From: Charina bottae
Lineage: Eukaryota > Chordata > Lepidosauria > Squamata > Charinaidae
Direction: 5' to 3'
Assembly (NCBI GenBank): GCA_023362775.1
Contig: JALMGJ010000008.1
Location: forward strand, 19,132,001-19,196,000
DNA length: 64,000 bases
Shown here: piece after piece, positions 1 through 11,856 of the stretch
How the letters are laid out: every line of letters begins with the position of its first letter
Position numbering within the stretch: the stretch's first letter is position 1
Notes under the pieces: model-generated
Databases searched by the model: none
The model's input: only the letters and a program-made list of their open reading frames with translations
What the model was told of the DNA's origin: nothing
Program-made: the position numbers and the translations under genes

Positions 1-237
1 CTCACAAATACTCCAGATGATAATAGGCATCCCTCCATCATTAAACTTATGTTTGGAGTCTATTTACTGCATAGTACTTGGATCGCTGGTGCCTAGGAGA
101 GAAGCAGGCCGCTCCATCCGCTCACCCCGACAGGTGGCCTTATTACAGACCTACCTGGCAGCAGTAGCGATATTGTTCTACACATGTTTACCATTCTTCA
201 TTGGGACTCTATCTGTGATCCATTAAATACTGAGGAA
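1..237 (-). mobile_element. 5' end of an L2-group LINE from the preceding array copy
   Basis: These bases equal 7349-7585, where they form the 5' part and start of the endonuclease frame of the L2-group LINE read on the minus strand. The rest of this copy lies left of the window. The 5' limit is approximate and is set where GC-rich LINE-like sequence gives way to AT-rich DNA. Confidence 0.5.
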
Positions 238-1226
238 GGTATATGTCATACTCCCTTGCTTCATCGTTATGATGTTCTGGAATATGTTCAAAACATCTGA
301 AACTCCATTAAAATGGAGATTAAAAACAACAAATCTAGACAGATTATTCCTTATCATTGTTCTTAAAGCCACTTCCTTTTACCATATGAATCTCTTTCCT
401 GTATGATAAGACACAGACCTCCAGTTAGGAAGCAGTTTATCGAATCAAACACACTGAAACAATATTAGCATGGGAAAGCTTGTTCACATTACTAACATCT
501 GTGATAGTTAGGGCTACCAGTTTTGAGCTACAAAAATCTGGATGACCATTTAATGGCAGAAGATAGATACATTAAAAGTTTAACTGTCATTTAGTCATTA
601 TCCAGATTTTTGCAGCACATGTACACATAAATACATAGACACATTTAGTTCAATACCAAGCTACATTAGTCTAAAAGATTCCCTTAGCTTGTATTTTTGG
701 GTATCCTCCTCAATTTGTTATTCATATATCTTTCTATTTTTTTCTTTTCATACATGTATTCCGTTGATTCAAAGTCTAAATTTCAAAATGTGATCAGATA
801 TGACTTTACTTCATTGGTTGAATTTTAGATGACTTAACATTAGAACTGATCACATGAGATTTAGTTAGTAAATTATTTCCAGTTTAACTAGTTTACCCTT
901 TCAATTAACTGATGCATTTTAGCATTGGTATTTATTAACACAAACTACACCTTTTTAATTATCTAACTTTCAATATGAAGATGATTGTGGAATAGTGCTA
1001 GAAAGTAAGTTAAAGAAAGATAGCACATGGTTTATCTTTCTAGTTATCTTCTTTCACTTCCAGAGGCAACGATTCTGGGCCAATTTAATAGAAACTTTCT
1101 CAGATATAGTAGATGATAAAGATGATAAAATTTGGCCCCCCAGATTTCCTACAACTTACCTTAACGCATCTAGTATTTATTTTTGAACCACAATTCCAAA
1201 AAGATCCACATCATCCAGGATGTGAT
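238..1226. other. Unique AT-rich spacer of the tandem unit
   Basis: About 1 kb with no recognisable gene, RNA or repeat. Short open frames occur, but none looks conserved. The same spacer recurs at 7586-8574 and 14940-15928, which is the clearest sign that the array arose by duplication of a whole locus segment. Confidence 0.6.
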
Positions 1227-1243
1227 GATTTGTAAATTATTGC

Positions 1244-3444
1244 TGTTGTTAGTTGCCGTTGAGTCATTTATGACTCATAGCGACCCTATGTATAATAGAA
1301 CAAAATGCTAAATGGTCTTGTGCCAATTGCCTGACTGTTCCAATGTTTGCATCCATTGTTGCAGTAATTGTGTCAATCCATCGCATTGAAGGTCTTCCTC
1401 TTTTCCGCTGGCCCTCGACTTTACCAAACATGATATCCTTTTCAAGCGATCGGTCTTTCCTGACAATGTGCCCAAAGTATGAGAATCTAAGCCTAGTTAT
1501 CCTCACCTTTACTGAACATTTTGGTTGTATTTCTTCTAAAACTGATTTGTTTGTTCTTCCGGCAGTCCATGGTACTTTCAGTAATCTTCGCCAACACCAC
1601 AATTTGAACGCATCAATTCTTCTTCTATCTTCCTTTTTTAATGTCCAAGTTTCACAGGCATATGTGGCAATTGAGAAAACCATAACATGAGTCAGACGCA
1701 CCTTTGTTTTTAGACTGACGTCTTTACTTCTGAAAACCTTAGATAGGTCTTGGATGGCAGATTTTCCCAGTGCAATATGTCATCTGATTTCTTGATTACT
1801 ACTTCCCTTGGCATTAATCGTTGATCCAAGTAGAATGAAATCATTGACAACTTCAATTTCTTCTCCATTAATTGTGACATTACTTATTGGTCCATTTGTG
1901 AGAATCTTCGTCTTCTTCACATTCAAATGTAGTCCGTATTGCCGACTACAGTCTTTGGTCTTCATCAGCAAGTACTTCAAGTCTTCTTCATTTCCAGCAA
2001 GCAAAGTTGTGTCATCTGCATATTGTAGGTTGTTAATGAGTCTTCCACCAATTCTGATACCCCGCTCTTCTTCATACATTCCTCCTTCTCGAATTATTTG
2101 TTCAGGGTACACATTGAATAAATAGGGTGAAAGTAAACAACCTTGCCACACACCTTTTCCAATTTTGAACCACTCGGTATCACCGTTTTCTGTTCTAACG
2201 ACTGCCTCTTGATCCGTGTACATGTTCCGCATGAGTACAATTAAGTGCTCTGGGATTCCCATTCTTCGTAATATTAACCATAACTTGTTATGGTCCACCC
2301 AGTCAAACGACTTTGCATAATCAATGAAGCAGAGGTAAACATCTTTCTGGTATTCTTTGCATTCAGCCAAGATCCATCTAACATCACCTATGATATCGCT
2401 CATGCCGCATCCTCTTCTATATCCAGCTTGGACTTCTGGTAGTTCTCTGTCAATGTAAAGCTGCAAACGTTGTTGAATTATTTTCAGCAAAATTTTGCTA
2501 GCATGAGAAATTAATGAAATTGTTCGATAATTTCCATTCAGTTTGATCTCTTTTCTTTGGAATGGGTATGAATATGGATCTCTTCCAGTCAGTTGGCCAG
2601 GTCTCTGTCTTCCAAACTTCTTGAGATAGAAGAATAAGTGCTTCCACTGCTGCATCTGATTGTTGAAGTATCTCAATTGGTAATCCATCTATTCCTGGAG
2701 CCTTGTTTTTCGCCAGTGCCTTCAATGCAGCTTGAACTTCTCCCTTCGTTACCAATGGTTCTTGATCATATTCTACCTCCTGGAATAGCTGAACATCGGC
2801 TAACTCTTTTTTATACAGTGATTCTGTATATTCCTTCCATCTTCTCTTAATACTACCCACGTCATTTAATGTATTGCCCATAGAATCTTTAAGGATAGCA
2901 ACTTGGGGCTTGAATGTTCTCTTCAGCTCTTTCAGTTTGAGAAATGCTGATCATGTTCTTCCTCTTTGATTTTCTAACTCTAGGTCTTTGCATATTTCAT
3001 CATAATATTTTTCCTTATCTATTCTAGCTGCCCTTTGAAATTTTCTATTTAATTCTCTTACTTCATTCTTTCTTCCTTTAGCTTTAGCTTTAGCTACTCG
3101 GCATTTAAAAGCAAGTTCCAGAGTCTCATCTGTCATCCATTTGGATCTTTTCTTCCTTACCTGCCTTTTTAATGATCTTTCGCTTTCTTCACATATTATG
3201 TTCTTAATATATTCCCACAACTCTTCTGGTCTTCGGTCATCAGTATTTAGTGCCTCAAATCTATTTTTGAGGTGATCTCTAAATTCAGGTGAGATGTTTT
3301 CAAGTTCATACTTTGGCACTCTTGATCTTACTTTATTTATTTATTTATGCACATAAGCAGTTGATGATCTGTCCCGCAGTCCGCTCCTGGCTTTGCCTTA
3401 ACTGATAGTATTGAGCTTCTCCATCTCCTTCCACAAATGTAATC
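1244..3444 (-). mobile_element. 5'-truncated RTE-clade LINE, array copy 1
   Basis: A non-LTR retrotransposon read on the minus strand and flanked by a 17-bp TSD with one mismatch (1227-1243 and 3445-3461). Its 5' end retains the C-terminal endonuclease segment, where one frame reads CGTDHQLL, the RTE version of the SDH motif. A linker and reverse transcriptase follow, then a C-terminal region with the RTE-typical WCWRRLLKVPWTA stretch. The 3' end carries an RTE-type terminal sequence (reverse complement contains TGACTCATAGCGACC). It is distinct from the BovB-type copies elsewhere in the window and is dead. Confidence 0.9.
1264..3319 (-). pseudogene. RTE reverse transcriptase pseudogene, array copy 1
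   Basis: The frame starts in the linker after the endonuclease and continues through fingers and palm. Palm motif A is visible as FIDYAKSFD and the active site as YADD, so the catalytic aspartates survive. Breaks are an in-frame TGA at 2951-2953, a frameshift near 2570 between the fingers and the NYRT segment, and a second TGA at 1780-1782 where relatives have arginine (CGA to TGA, CpG decay). All three array copies carry the same breaks, so the element died before the array expanded. Confidence 0.88.
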
Positions 3445-3461
3445 GATTTGTAAATAATTGC

Positions 3462-4188
3462 CTTAAAACTGGTAAAATAGATTTCATTTGAGGAGGAAAT
3501 AAAAACCAGGCAAGATGAAGCAATGCAAATCAGAGCAGGCAATATTGTAGAAAATAAACTCATGGGTGCTTCCCTGGTATCTGATTAGTGTTATCTAATG
3601 AATAATTGAAGGTATCCCATAGAAAACACTTGTTGTAGAATAGAGATTTTTCAAAGGACCACAACAGATTATAACTATATTCTATCCCTGCTGTGATCCT
3701 GATTTCCATTTTTAAAAGTCCATACATTTAAAATACAAATTCACAGTTTTGCTGGTTGTTTACCATCTCCTATTTTTGTAAACAATTCCTAAAAGCTCTT
3801 TTCAGGACCTTGCCATTTGTACTTTTAATATACAAAGAAGTAGGGAATAGAGCCACTAATAAAGACCTGCATAAAAATCCTTATATACTGTATATTCTCA
3901 GTGTTGTAGGTTCCATTGGCTCCACCCTCACAGTTTCCAAAAATTCTGTACAAGATTTACAAGAAAATACCTTTGTTTTACCATTGTAGTATTTGCACAG
4001 GGATACTTTTGCAGAATTTTTTTCAGCTTCTAGATTCTAAATTTGCAATGATAAAAATAAATTTAAAAAATCAACTGAATATACTTAGAATAATCAAATA
4101 TCTTTCTATTAAAGGTTATAGCATTTATGGAAAGGTAAATCATACTTCAGTTCATACTTCATTGAATTCACTTGGTCAAAAGGGTAAA
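3462..4188. other. Unique spacer at the right end of the tandem unit
   Basis: AT-rich DNA with no recognisable gene or repeat. It ends exactly where the third copy leaves the array, so its last base defines the inferred unit boundary. The same spacer recurs at 10810-11536 and 18164-18890. Confidence 0.55.
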
Positions 4189-4506
4189 GATGTATAAGTC
4201 AAAAATTGAATTTGAAATAAATACTTAATAAATCAGTAATATAACATAAGAGAAGAAAAAGAAAATAGTGATAAGGTTAGAAATAGATATATATATAAAT
4301 AAAGTAGTTAGAAAGGGTTAGAGGAAGAAGAAGGGAAGAGGGAAACAGGGAAAATAATTTAGAATAAAAATATGTTATATGAAATATATTAGATAATGAA
4401 TATTATAAATCAAATGTAAATATCTATACATAAATGTAGTTATTGTTATGTGTTATATGTTTTATGTTGAATGTAAATAAAATTAAAATTTTATATTAAA
4501 AAAAAG
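4189..4506 (+). mobile_element. A-rich tail resembling an L1 3' UTR
   Basis: About 320 bp of purine- and AT-rich DNA containing AATAAA and ending in a short poly(A) run. It resembles other L1 3' ends in this window (near 38440 and 50557). No ORF2 remnant precedes it inside the unit, because the unit boundary cuts it off. The L1 assignment is tentative. The same sequence recurs at 11537-11856. Confidence 0.4.
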
Positions 4507-5287
4507 ATGCACACACACACACTTACAGGACAGACTGCCCTGGCAGGAGCCGGCCGTGCTAGGAGGCTTCAGCCACACCACTCCGCCCCTTGCCACCCGC
4601 TGAAGCCCCCCAGCAAGGCCAGCTCCTGCCAGGGCAGTCTGTCCTGTGAGTGTGTGTGTGTGTGTGTGTGTGTGCATCTGATCGGGCTTGGCCGAGGCTG
4701 TGCTCGGCTGCTTCAGCCACACCACTCCGCCCCTTGCTACCCACTGAAGCTCCCCAGGGTGACCGCTCCTGCTTCACACACACACACACACTCACAGGAC
4801 AGACTGCCCTGGGAGGAGCTGACCATGCTGGGGGGCTTCAGCGGGTGGCAAGGGGCGGAGTGGTGTGGCTGAAGCCCCTCAGCGCGGCCGGCTCCTGCCA
4901 AGGGCAGTCTGTCCTGTGAGTGTGTGAGTGTGTGTGTGTGTGTGCATCTGATCGGGGTTGGCCGAGGGAGGAGAGTTGTTGCCGCTGCCGCCACCGAGCA
5001 GGAGAAGCAGGAGCCGGCCGTGCTGGGGGCTTCAGCGGGTGGCAAGGGGCGGAGTGGTGTGGCTGAAGCAGCCGAGCGCAGCCGGCTCCTCCTGCTCAGC
5101 GGCCCGACAACTCTCCTCCCTCGGCCCAAGCCCGATCAGATGCACACACATACACACACATGCACCCCATTCCCTCTTTCTCCAGCCTCCCCATGACCAA
5201 ATGCACCCGGACCTGTTGCAGGGAGGCTGGAGAAAGAGGGTGTGGGGTGCATGTGTGTGTGCACGTGATTACGCTGAACAAGTAATC

Positions 5288-5318
<31 letters not shown>

Positions 5319-5335
5319 TCTTTCCACAACCTTCC
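4507..5335. repeat. GC-rich cluster of nested inverted repeats with CA/TG borders
   Basis: Several modules recur in both orientations. A ~40-bp module with ACAGGACAGACTGCCCTG appears forward near 4515 and 4793 and inverted near 4620 and 4890, each time next to a CA or TG run. A CTTCAGC...GCTGAAG module lies near 4567 and 4709 forward and 4838 and 5030 inverted. CATCTGATCGGG appears near 4675 and 4945 and is inverted near 5126. A CTTTCTCCAGCCTCC module near 5177 is inverted near 5224. The whole could fold into large hairpins. Translations here are dipeptide-repeat artefacts. I do not recognise a family. Confidence 0.75.
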
Positions 5336-5355
5336 CGTGCCTGCTTTCCCTGGCC

Positions 5356-6432
5356 TCACCACTGCTGGGCAGACAATCTCAGGATCAGGTAAGGAAGCAG
5401 GAACCTGGACTGTGGTGCTGCTTCTGCTGCTGGGATCGCACGTGGCAACTGGGCTTCCAAGAGCAGGTGGCAGTCCTGGGCCAGGAGGGCATTGCAGACC
5501 AATGCAGTTTCAGTCCCATGACCAGGCCTGAAACCTGACTGAAAGGGGTCCAGATAATCCGTTTCCTCCAGAATCCTCTGAAGCTGCAATGCCACCACCT
5601 TCTCAACCACCTTCCCCAAAAAGGGGAGGTGGGAGACTGGACGAAAGTTATCCAGTACAGTAGGGTCCAACGACGGTTTATTGAGGAGAGGGCATACCAG
5701 CGCCTCTTTAAAAGCTGCCGGAAACACCCCCTCCCCTAACGATGTATTGACCATCATCCGGACCCAACTGCAAGTCACCTCCCGGGCTGCTTTCACTAGC
5801 CAGGAGGGACATGGATCTAATTGACAGGTGGTGGCATTAACAGTTCGGAGAACTCTGTCCACTTCCTCGGGTCCAACAGGGTCAAACCGTTCCCAGTTAA
5901 CAAAGTAAATACGCTCCCTGGGTATCTCAACAGACTCTGTCTCACACTCGGAATCGAACCCAGAGCGAACCCGAGTGATTTTATCCACTAAATGCCGAGA
6001 AAATTCCTCCGCACGGCCCTGGTGGTGAATTTCTACCTCCCTTTTCCCCAAAAGGGATCGGGTAAGTTTGAACAGGGCCGCCGGGCGGCATTCCGCAGAT
6101 GCAATAAGAGCGGAGAAATATTGATGTTTCGCCGCTCTTATCGCCACAAGGTAGGCCTTAATAGCGGCTCTAGCCTGTGTTCGGTCGGATTCAGTCTTTG
6201 TCTTCCTCCAGTGGCGCTCTAGGCATCTCTTAATCCTCTTCAAGGACCTCAGCTCCTCCGTAAACCAGGGGGAGCTTCGGGCCCGACTGGACAAGAGAGG
6301 CCGCATTGTCGCGATCCTGTCCAAGGCCCCCGCCACCTCTCTACTCCAGGCAACCGCCAGGGCCTCCGCTGGACTGTGCAGCAGACCTCCAGGTATAACC
6401 CCCAACTCCCTCTGGAACCCTACCGGGTCCAT
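5356..6432 (-). pseudogene. L2-type reverse transcriptase N-terminal half, array copy 1
   Basis: A 358-residue frame in the same phase as the endonuclease. It carries the linker and the RT fingers (DNFRPVSHLPFLGKVVEKVV, then FQSGFRPGHGTETALV). Translation after that point no longer resembles RT: the FxDD active site and thumb are absent. The product could not be catalytic. Confidence 0.8.
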
Positions 6433-6435
6433 CAG

Positions 6436-7389
6436 TCACCGGGGGCGGACCAATCGAATAGGTCCTGCCTCCCTGCGGAGGGGGGTGGCATAGGAAAATC
6501 TCACGGTCACCAGGGCGTGATCTGACCATGACAACGGGGAAAGATGTAGTTCTCCCCTCAGATCACTTTGCCACTGCTCCAACAAGAAAATTAAATCCGG
6601 GGTGAGGCCACTATCTCGAGTCGGGTCCTGGATAATCTGAGACAGACCCATGGTCACCATGGTGGCCATGAACTCCTGAGCCGCTTCTGAGGCCCGTCCC
6701 AAGGAGGGCAGATTGAAGTCCCCCAGGACCAAAAGCCTGGGGAACTCAACCGCCACCCCCGAGATGGCCTCCAGCAGCTCAGGCAGGGAGGTTGCCACGC
6801 AGCAGGGAGGCTGGTACAATAGCAACAGTCCCAACTGTTCACGAGAACCCAACTTGAATAACAAGGTCTCACACCCGGTAACTTGCGGAGCAGGGCCCCT
6901 GACAGCCACTAGAGATTCCCTGATGACAACAGCCACTCCTCCTCCCCTGCCCTGAGGTATCGGCTGGTGCCAAACCCGAAACCCGGCCGGGCATATTTCA
7001 GAGAGAGGAACACCTCCCTCCGGGCTCAGCCAGGTTTTGGTAATACATGCCGGGTCTGCCCCCTCCTCTAAAATCAGATCGTGAATGAGGGGGGCCTTGT
7101 TATTTATTGACCTGGCATTGCATAGCAGCAGCCGGAAATCGGGACAACCACGCGTCTGCTGACCAGGGCCTAGGTATGAGTGTGGAGGGCTGGAACACGC
7201 CACCGGTAATAAGCACCGGGGGCGTCTTCCCCTACGATGGCCCGCCCTCCAACTCCCGTCATAATATCCCCTGCCCATCACCACTTCAATGGCCTGTCCT
7301 GCCCTGTATCCCCCAGAGCCTCCAAGTCCATTAGCCTCCACTCCTGGACTCACAAATACTCCAGATGATAATAGGCATCCCTCCATCAT
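6436..7389 (-). pseudogene. L2-type APE endonuclease domain, array copy 1
   Basis: A 317-residue frame. Endonuclease signatures are LLLCNARSINNK near residue 86, then GDFN (catalytic Asp-Asn) and SDHALV (catalytic Asp-His). The motif that is usually TETWL reads TKTWL, so the catalytic glutamate is replaced by lysine. The frame ends at a TGA (6436-6438) that lies in frame with the downstream RT frame only one codon later, so this is a single nonsense mutation within one original ORF. Confidence 0.82.
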
Positions 7390-8591
7390 TAAACTTATGT
7401 TTGGAGTCTATTTACTGCATAGTACTTGGATCGCTGGTGCCTAGGAGAGAAGCAGGCCGCTCCATCCGCTCACCCCGACAGGTGGCCTTATTACAGACCT
7501 ACCTGGCAGCAGTAGCGATATTGTTCTACACATGTTTACCATTCTTCATTGGGACTCTATCTGTGATCCATTAAATACTGAGGAAGGTATATGTCATACT
7601 CCCTTGCTTCATCGTTATGATGTTCTGGAATATGTTCAAAACATCTGAAACTCCATTAAAATGGAGATTAAAAACAACAAATCTAGACAGATTATTCCTT
7701 ATCATTGTTCTTAAAGCCACTTCCTTTTACCATATGAATCTCTTTCCTGTATGATAAGACACAGACCTCCAGTTAGGAAGCAGTTTATCGAATCAAACAC
7801 ACTGAAACAATATTAGCATGGGAAAGCTTGTTCACATTACTAACATCTGTGATAGTTAGGGCTACCAGTTTTGAGCTACAAAAATCTGGATGACCATTTA
7901 ATGGCAGAAGATAGATACATTAAAAGTTTAACTGTCATTTAGTCATTATCCAGATTTTTGCAGCACATGTACACATAAATACATAGACACATTTAGTTCA
8001 ATACCAAGCTACATTAGTCTAAAAGATTCCCTTAGCTTGTATTTTTGGGTATCCTCCTCAATTTGTTATTCATATATCTTTCTATTTTTTTCTTTTCATA
8101 CATGTATTCCGTTGATTCAAAGTCTAAATTTCAAAATGTGATCAGATATGACTTTACTTCATTGGTTGAATTTTAGATGACTTAACATTAGAACTGATCA
8201 CATGAGATTTAGTTAGTAAATTATTTCCAGTTTAACTAGTTTACCCTTTCAATTAACTGATGCATTTTAGCATTGGTATTTATTAACACAAACTACACCT
8301 TTTTAATTATCTAACTTTCAATATGAAGATGATTGTGGAATAGTGCTAGAAAGTAAGTTAAAGAAAGATAGCACATGGTTTATCTTTCTAGTTATCTTCT
8401 TTCACTTCCAGAGGCAACGATTCTGGGCCAATTTAATAGAAACTTTCTCAGATATAGTAGATGATAAAGATGATAAAATTTGGCCCCCCAGATTTCCTAC
8501 AACTTACCTTAACGCATCTAGTATTTATTTTTGAACCACAATTCCAAAAAGATCCACATCATCCAGGATGTGATGATTTGTAAATTATTGC

Positions 8592-10792
8592 TGTTGTTAG
8601 TTGCCGTTGAGTCATTTATGACTCATAGCGACCCTATGTATAATAGAACAAAATGCTAAATGGTCTTGTGCCAATTGCCTGACTGTTCCAATGTTTGCAT
8701 CCATTGTTGCAGTAATTGTGTCAATCCATCGCATTGAAGGTCTTCCTCTTTTCCGCTGGCCCTCGACTTTACCAAACATGATATCCTTTTCAAGCGATCG
8801 GTCTTTCCTGACAATGTGCCCAAAGTATGAGAATCTAAGCCTAGTTATCCTCACCTTTACTGAACATTTTGGTTGTATTTCTTCTAAAACTGATTTGTTT
8901 GTTCTTCCGGCAGTCCATGGTACTTTCAGTAATCTTCGCCAACACCACAATTTGAACGCATCAATTCTTCTTCTATCTTCCTTTTTTAATGTCCAAGTTT
9001 CACAGGCATATGTGGCAATTGAGAAAACCATAACATGAGTCAGACGCACCTTTGTTTTTAGACTGACGTCTTTACTTCTGAAAACCTTAGATAGGTCTTG
9101 GATGGCAGATTTTCCCAGTGCAATATGTCATCTGATTTCTTGATTACTACTTCCCTTGGCATTAATCGTTGATCCAAGTAGAATGAAATCATTGACAACT
9201 TCAATTTCTTCTCCATTAATTGTGACATTACTTATTGGTCCATTTGTGAGAATCTTCGTCTTCTTCACATTCAAATGTAGTCCGTATTGCCGACTACAGT
9301 CTTTGGTCTTCATCAGCAAGTACTTCAAGTCTTCTTCATTTCCAGCAAGCAAAGTTGTGTCATCTGCATATTGTAGGTTGTTAATGAGTCTTCCACCAAT
9401 TCTGATACCCCGCTCTTCTTCATACATTCCTCCTTCTCGAATTATTTGTTCAGGGTACACATTGAATAAATAGGGTGAAAGTAAACAACCTTGCCACACA
9501 CCTTTTCCAATTTTGAACCACTCGGTATCACCGTTTTCTGTTCTAACGACTGCCTCTTGATCCGTGTACATGTTCCGCATGAGTACAATTAAGTGCTCTG
9601 GGATTCCCATTCTTCGTAATATTAACCATAACTTGTTATGGTCCACCCAGTCAAACGACTTTGCATAATCAATGAAGCAGAGGTAAACATCTTTCTGGTA
9701 TTCTTTGCATTCAGCCAAGATCCATCTAACATCACCTATGATATCGCTCATGCCGCATCCTCTTCTATATCCAGCTTGGACTTCTGGTAGTTCTCTGTCA
9801 ATGTAAAGCTGCAAACGTTGTTGAATTATTTTCAGCAAAATTTTGCTAGCATGAGAAATTAATGAAATTGTTCGATAATTTCCATTCAGTTTGATCTCTT
9901 TTCTTTGGAATGGGTATGAATATGGATCTCTTCCAGTCAGTTGGCCAGGTCTCTGTCTTCCAAACTTCTTGAGATAGAAGAATAAGTGCTTCCACTGCTG
10001 CATCTGATTGTTGAAGTATCTCAATTGGTAATCCATCTATTCCTGGAGCCTTGTTTTTCGCCAGTGCCTTCAATGCAGCTTGAACTTCTCCCTTCGTTAC
10101 CAATGGTTCTTGATCATATTCTACCTCCTGGAATAGCTGAACATCGGCTAACTCTTTTTTATACAGTGATTCTGTATATTCCTTCCATCTTCTCTTAATA
10201 CTACCCACGTCATTTAATGTATTGCCCATAGAATCTTTAAGGATAGCAACTTGGGGCTTGAATGTTCTCTTCAGCTCTTTCAGTTTGAGAAATGCTGATC
10301 ATGTTCTTCCTCTTTGATTTTCTAACTCTAGGTCTTTGCATATTTCATCATAATATTTTTCCTTATCTATTCTAGCTGCCCTTTGAAATTTTCTATTTAA
10401 TTCTCTTACTTCATTCTTTCTTCCTTTAGCTTTAGCTTTAGCTACTCGGCATTTAAAAGCAAGTTCCAGAGTCTCATCTGTCATCCATTTGGATCTTTTC
10501 TTCCTTACCTGCCTTTTTAATGATCTTTCGCTTTCTTCACATATTATGTTCTTAATATATTCCCACAACTCTTCTGGTCTTCGGTCATCAGTATTTAGTG
10601 CCTCAAATCTATTTTTGAGGTGATCTCTAAATTCAGGTGAGATGTTTTCAAGTTCATACTTTGGCACTCTTGATCTTACTTTATTTATTTATTTATGCAC
10701 ATAAGCAGTTGATGATCTGTCCCGCAGTCCGCTCCTGGCTTTGCCTTAACTGATAGTATTGAGCTTCTCCATCTCCTTCCACAAATGTAATC
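8592..10792 (-). mobile_element. 5'-truncated RTE-clade LINE, array copy 2
   Basis: A copy of the 1244-3444 element made by tandem duplication. Its TSD pair, in-frame TGAs and frameshift are at the equivalent places. The RT remnant occupies 8612-10667. Confidence 0.9.
8612..10667 (-). pseudogene. RTE reverse transcriptase pseudogene, array copy 2
   Basis: Identical in translation to the first copy over all frames I compared. YADD is intact, with the same TGA codons (10299-10301 and 9128-9130) and the same frameshift near 9918. Confidence 0.85.
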
Positions 10793-11536
10793 GATTTGTA
10801 AATAATTGCCTTAAAACTGGTAAAATAGATTTCATTTGAGGAGGAAATAAAAACCAGGCAAGATGAAGCAATGCAAATCAGAGCAGGCAATATTGTAGAA
10901 AATAAACTCATGGGTGCTTCCCTGGTATCTGATTAGTGTTATCTAATGAATAATTGAAGGTATCCCATAGAAAACACTTGTTGTAGAATAGAGATTTTTC
11001 AAAGGACCACAACAGATTATAACTATATTCTATCCCTGCTGTGATCCTGATTTCCATTTTTAAAAGTCCATACATTTAAAATACAAATTCACAGTTTTGC
11101 TGGTTGTTTACCATCTCCTATTTTTGTAAACAATTCCTAAAAGCTCTTTTCAGGACCTTGCCATTTGTACTTTTAATATACAAAGAAGTAGGGAATAGAG
11201 CCACTAATAAAGACCTGCATAAAAATCCTTATATACTGTATATTCTCAGTGTTGTAGGTTCCATTGGCTCCACCCTCACAGTTTCCAAAAATTCTGTACA
11301 AGATTTACAAGAAAATACCTTTGTTTTACCATTGTAGTATTTGCACAGGGATACTTTTGCAGAATTTTTTTCAGCTTCTAGATTCTAAATTTGCAATGAT
11401 AAAAATAAATTTAAAAAATCAACTGAATATACTTAGAATAATCAAATATCTTTCTATTAAAGGTTATAGCATTTATGGAAAGGTAAATCATACTTCAGTT
11501 CATACTTCATTGAATTCACTTGGTCAAAAGGGTAAA

Positions 11537-11856
11537 GATGTATAAGTCAAAAATTGAATTTGAAATAAATACTTAATAAATCAGTAATATAACATAAGAG
11601 AAGAAAAAGAAAATAGTGATAAGGTTAGAAATAGATATATATATATAAATAAAGTAGTTAGAAAGGGTTAGAGGAAGAAGAAGGGAAGAGGGAAACAGGG
11701 AAAATAATTTAGAATAAAAATATGTTATATGAAATATATTAGATAATGAATATTATAAATCAAATGTAAATATCTATACATAAATGTAGTTATTGTTATG
11801 TGTTATATGTTTTATGTTGAATGTAAATAAAATTAAAATTTTATATTAAAAAAAAG
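11537..11856 (+). mobile_element. A-rich L1-like tail, array copy 2
   Basis: Equivalent to 4189-4506 but with a (TA)n run longer by 2 bp. Confidence 0.4.

Larger units (their letters stand above)
5356..7540 (-). mobile_element. L2/CR1-group LINE, 3'-truncated, array copy 1
   Basis: A minus-strand LINE running from a 5' region through an APE-type endonuclease into the N-terminal half of a reverse transcriptase. Homology fades near 5460-5480 after GFRPGHGTETALV, so the palm with the catalytic aspartates, the C-terminus and the real 3' end are all missing. They are replaced by the GC-rich inverted-repeat cluster. The KPSLDP...NFRPVSHLPFLGKVVEK segment is typical of the L2 branch rather than CR1 proper. 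Exact ends are uncertain. Confidence 0.8.
4189..11536. repeat. Tandem unit, first complete copy
   Basis: The limits are inferred from where the last copy leaves the array. Content in order: an A-rich L1-like tail, the CA/TG inverted-repeat cluster, an L2-group LINE (-), about 1 kb of unique DNA, an RTE LINE (-), and about 0.7 kb of unique DNA. The length is 7348 bp. Confidence 0.8.

Noticed and set aside
4507..5335. CpG-island promoter of a host gene
   Set aside because: The GC content comes from repeated inverted modules, and no exon or gene lies beside it.
4483..5392. Several overlapping frames of 60-144 codons on both strands in the CA/TG-rich region
   Set aside because: They are translations of microsatellites and inverted repeats; a 2-bp CA change in the second copy fuses or splits them.
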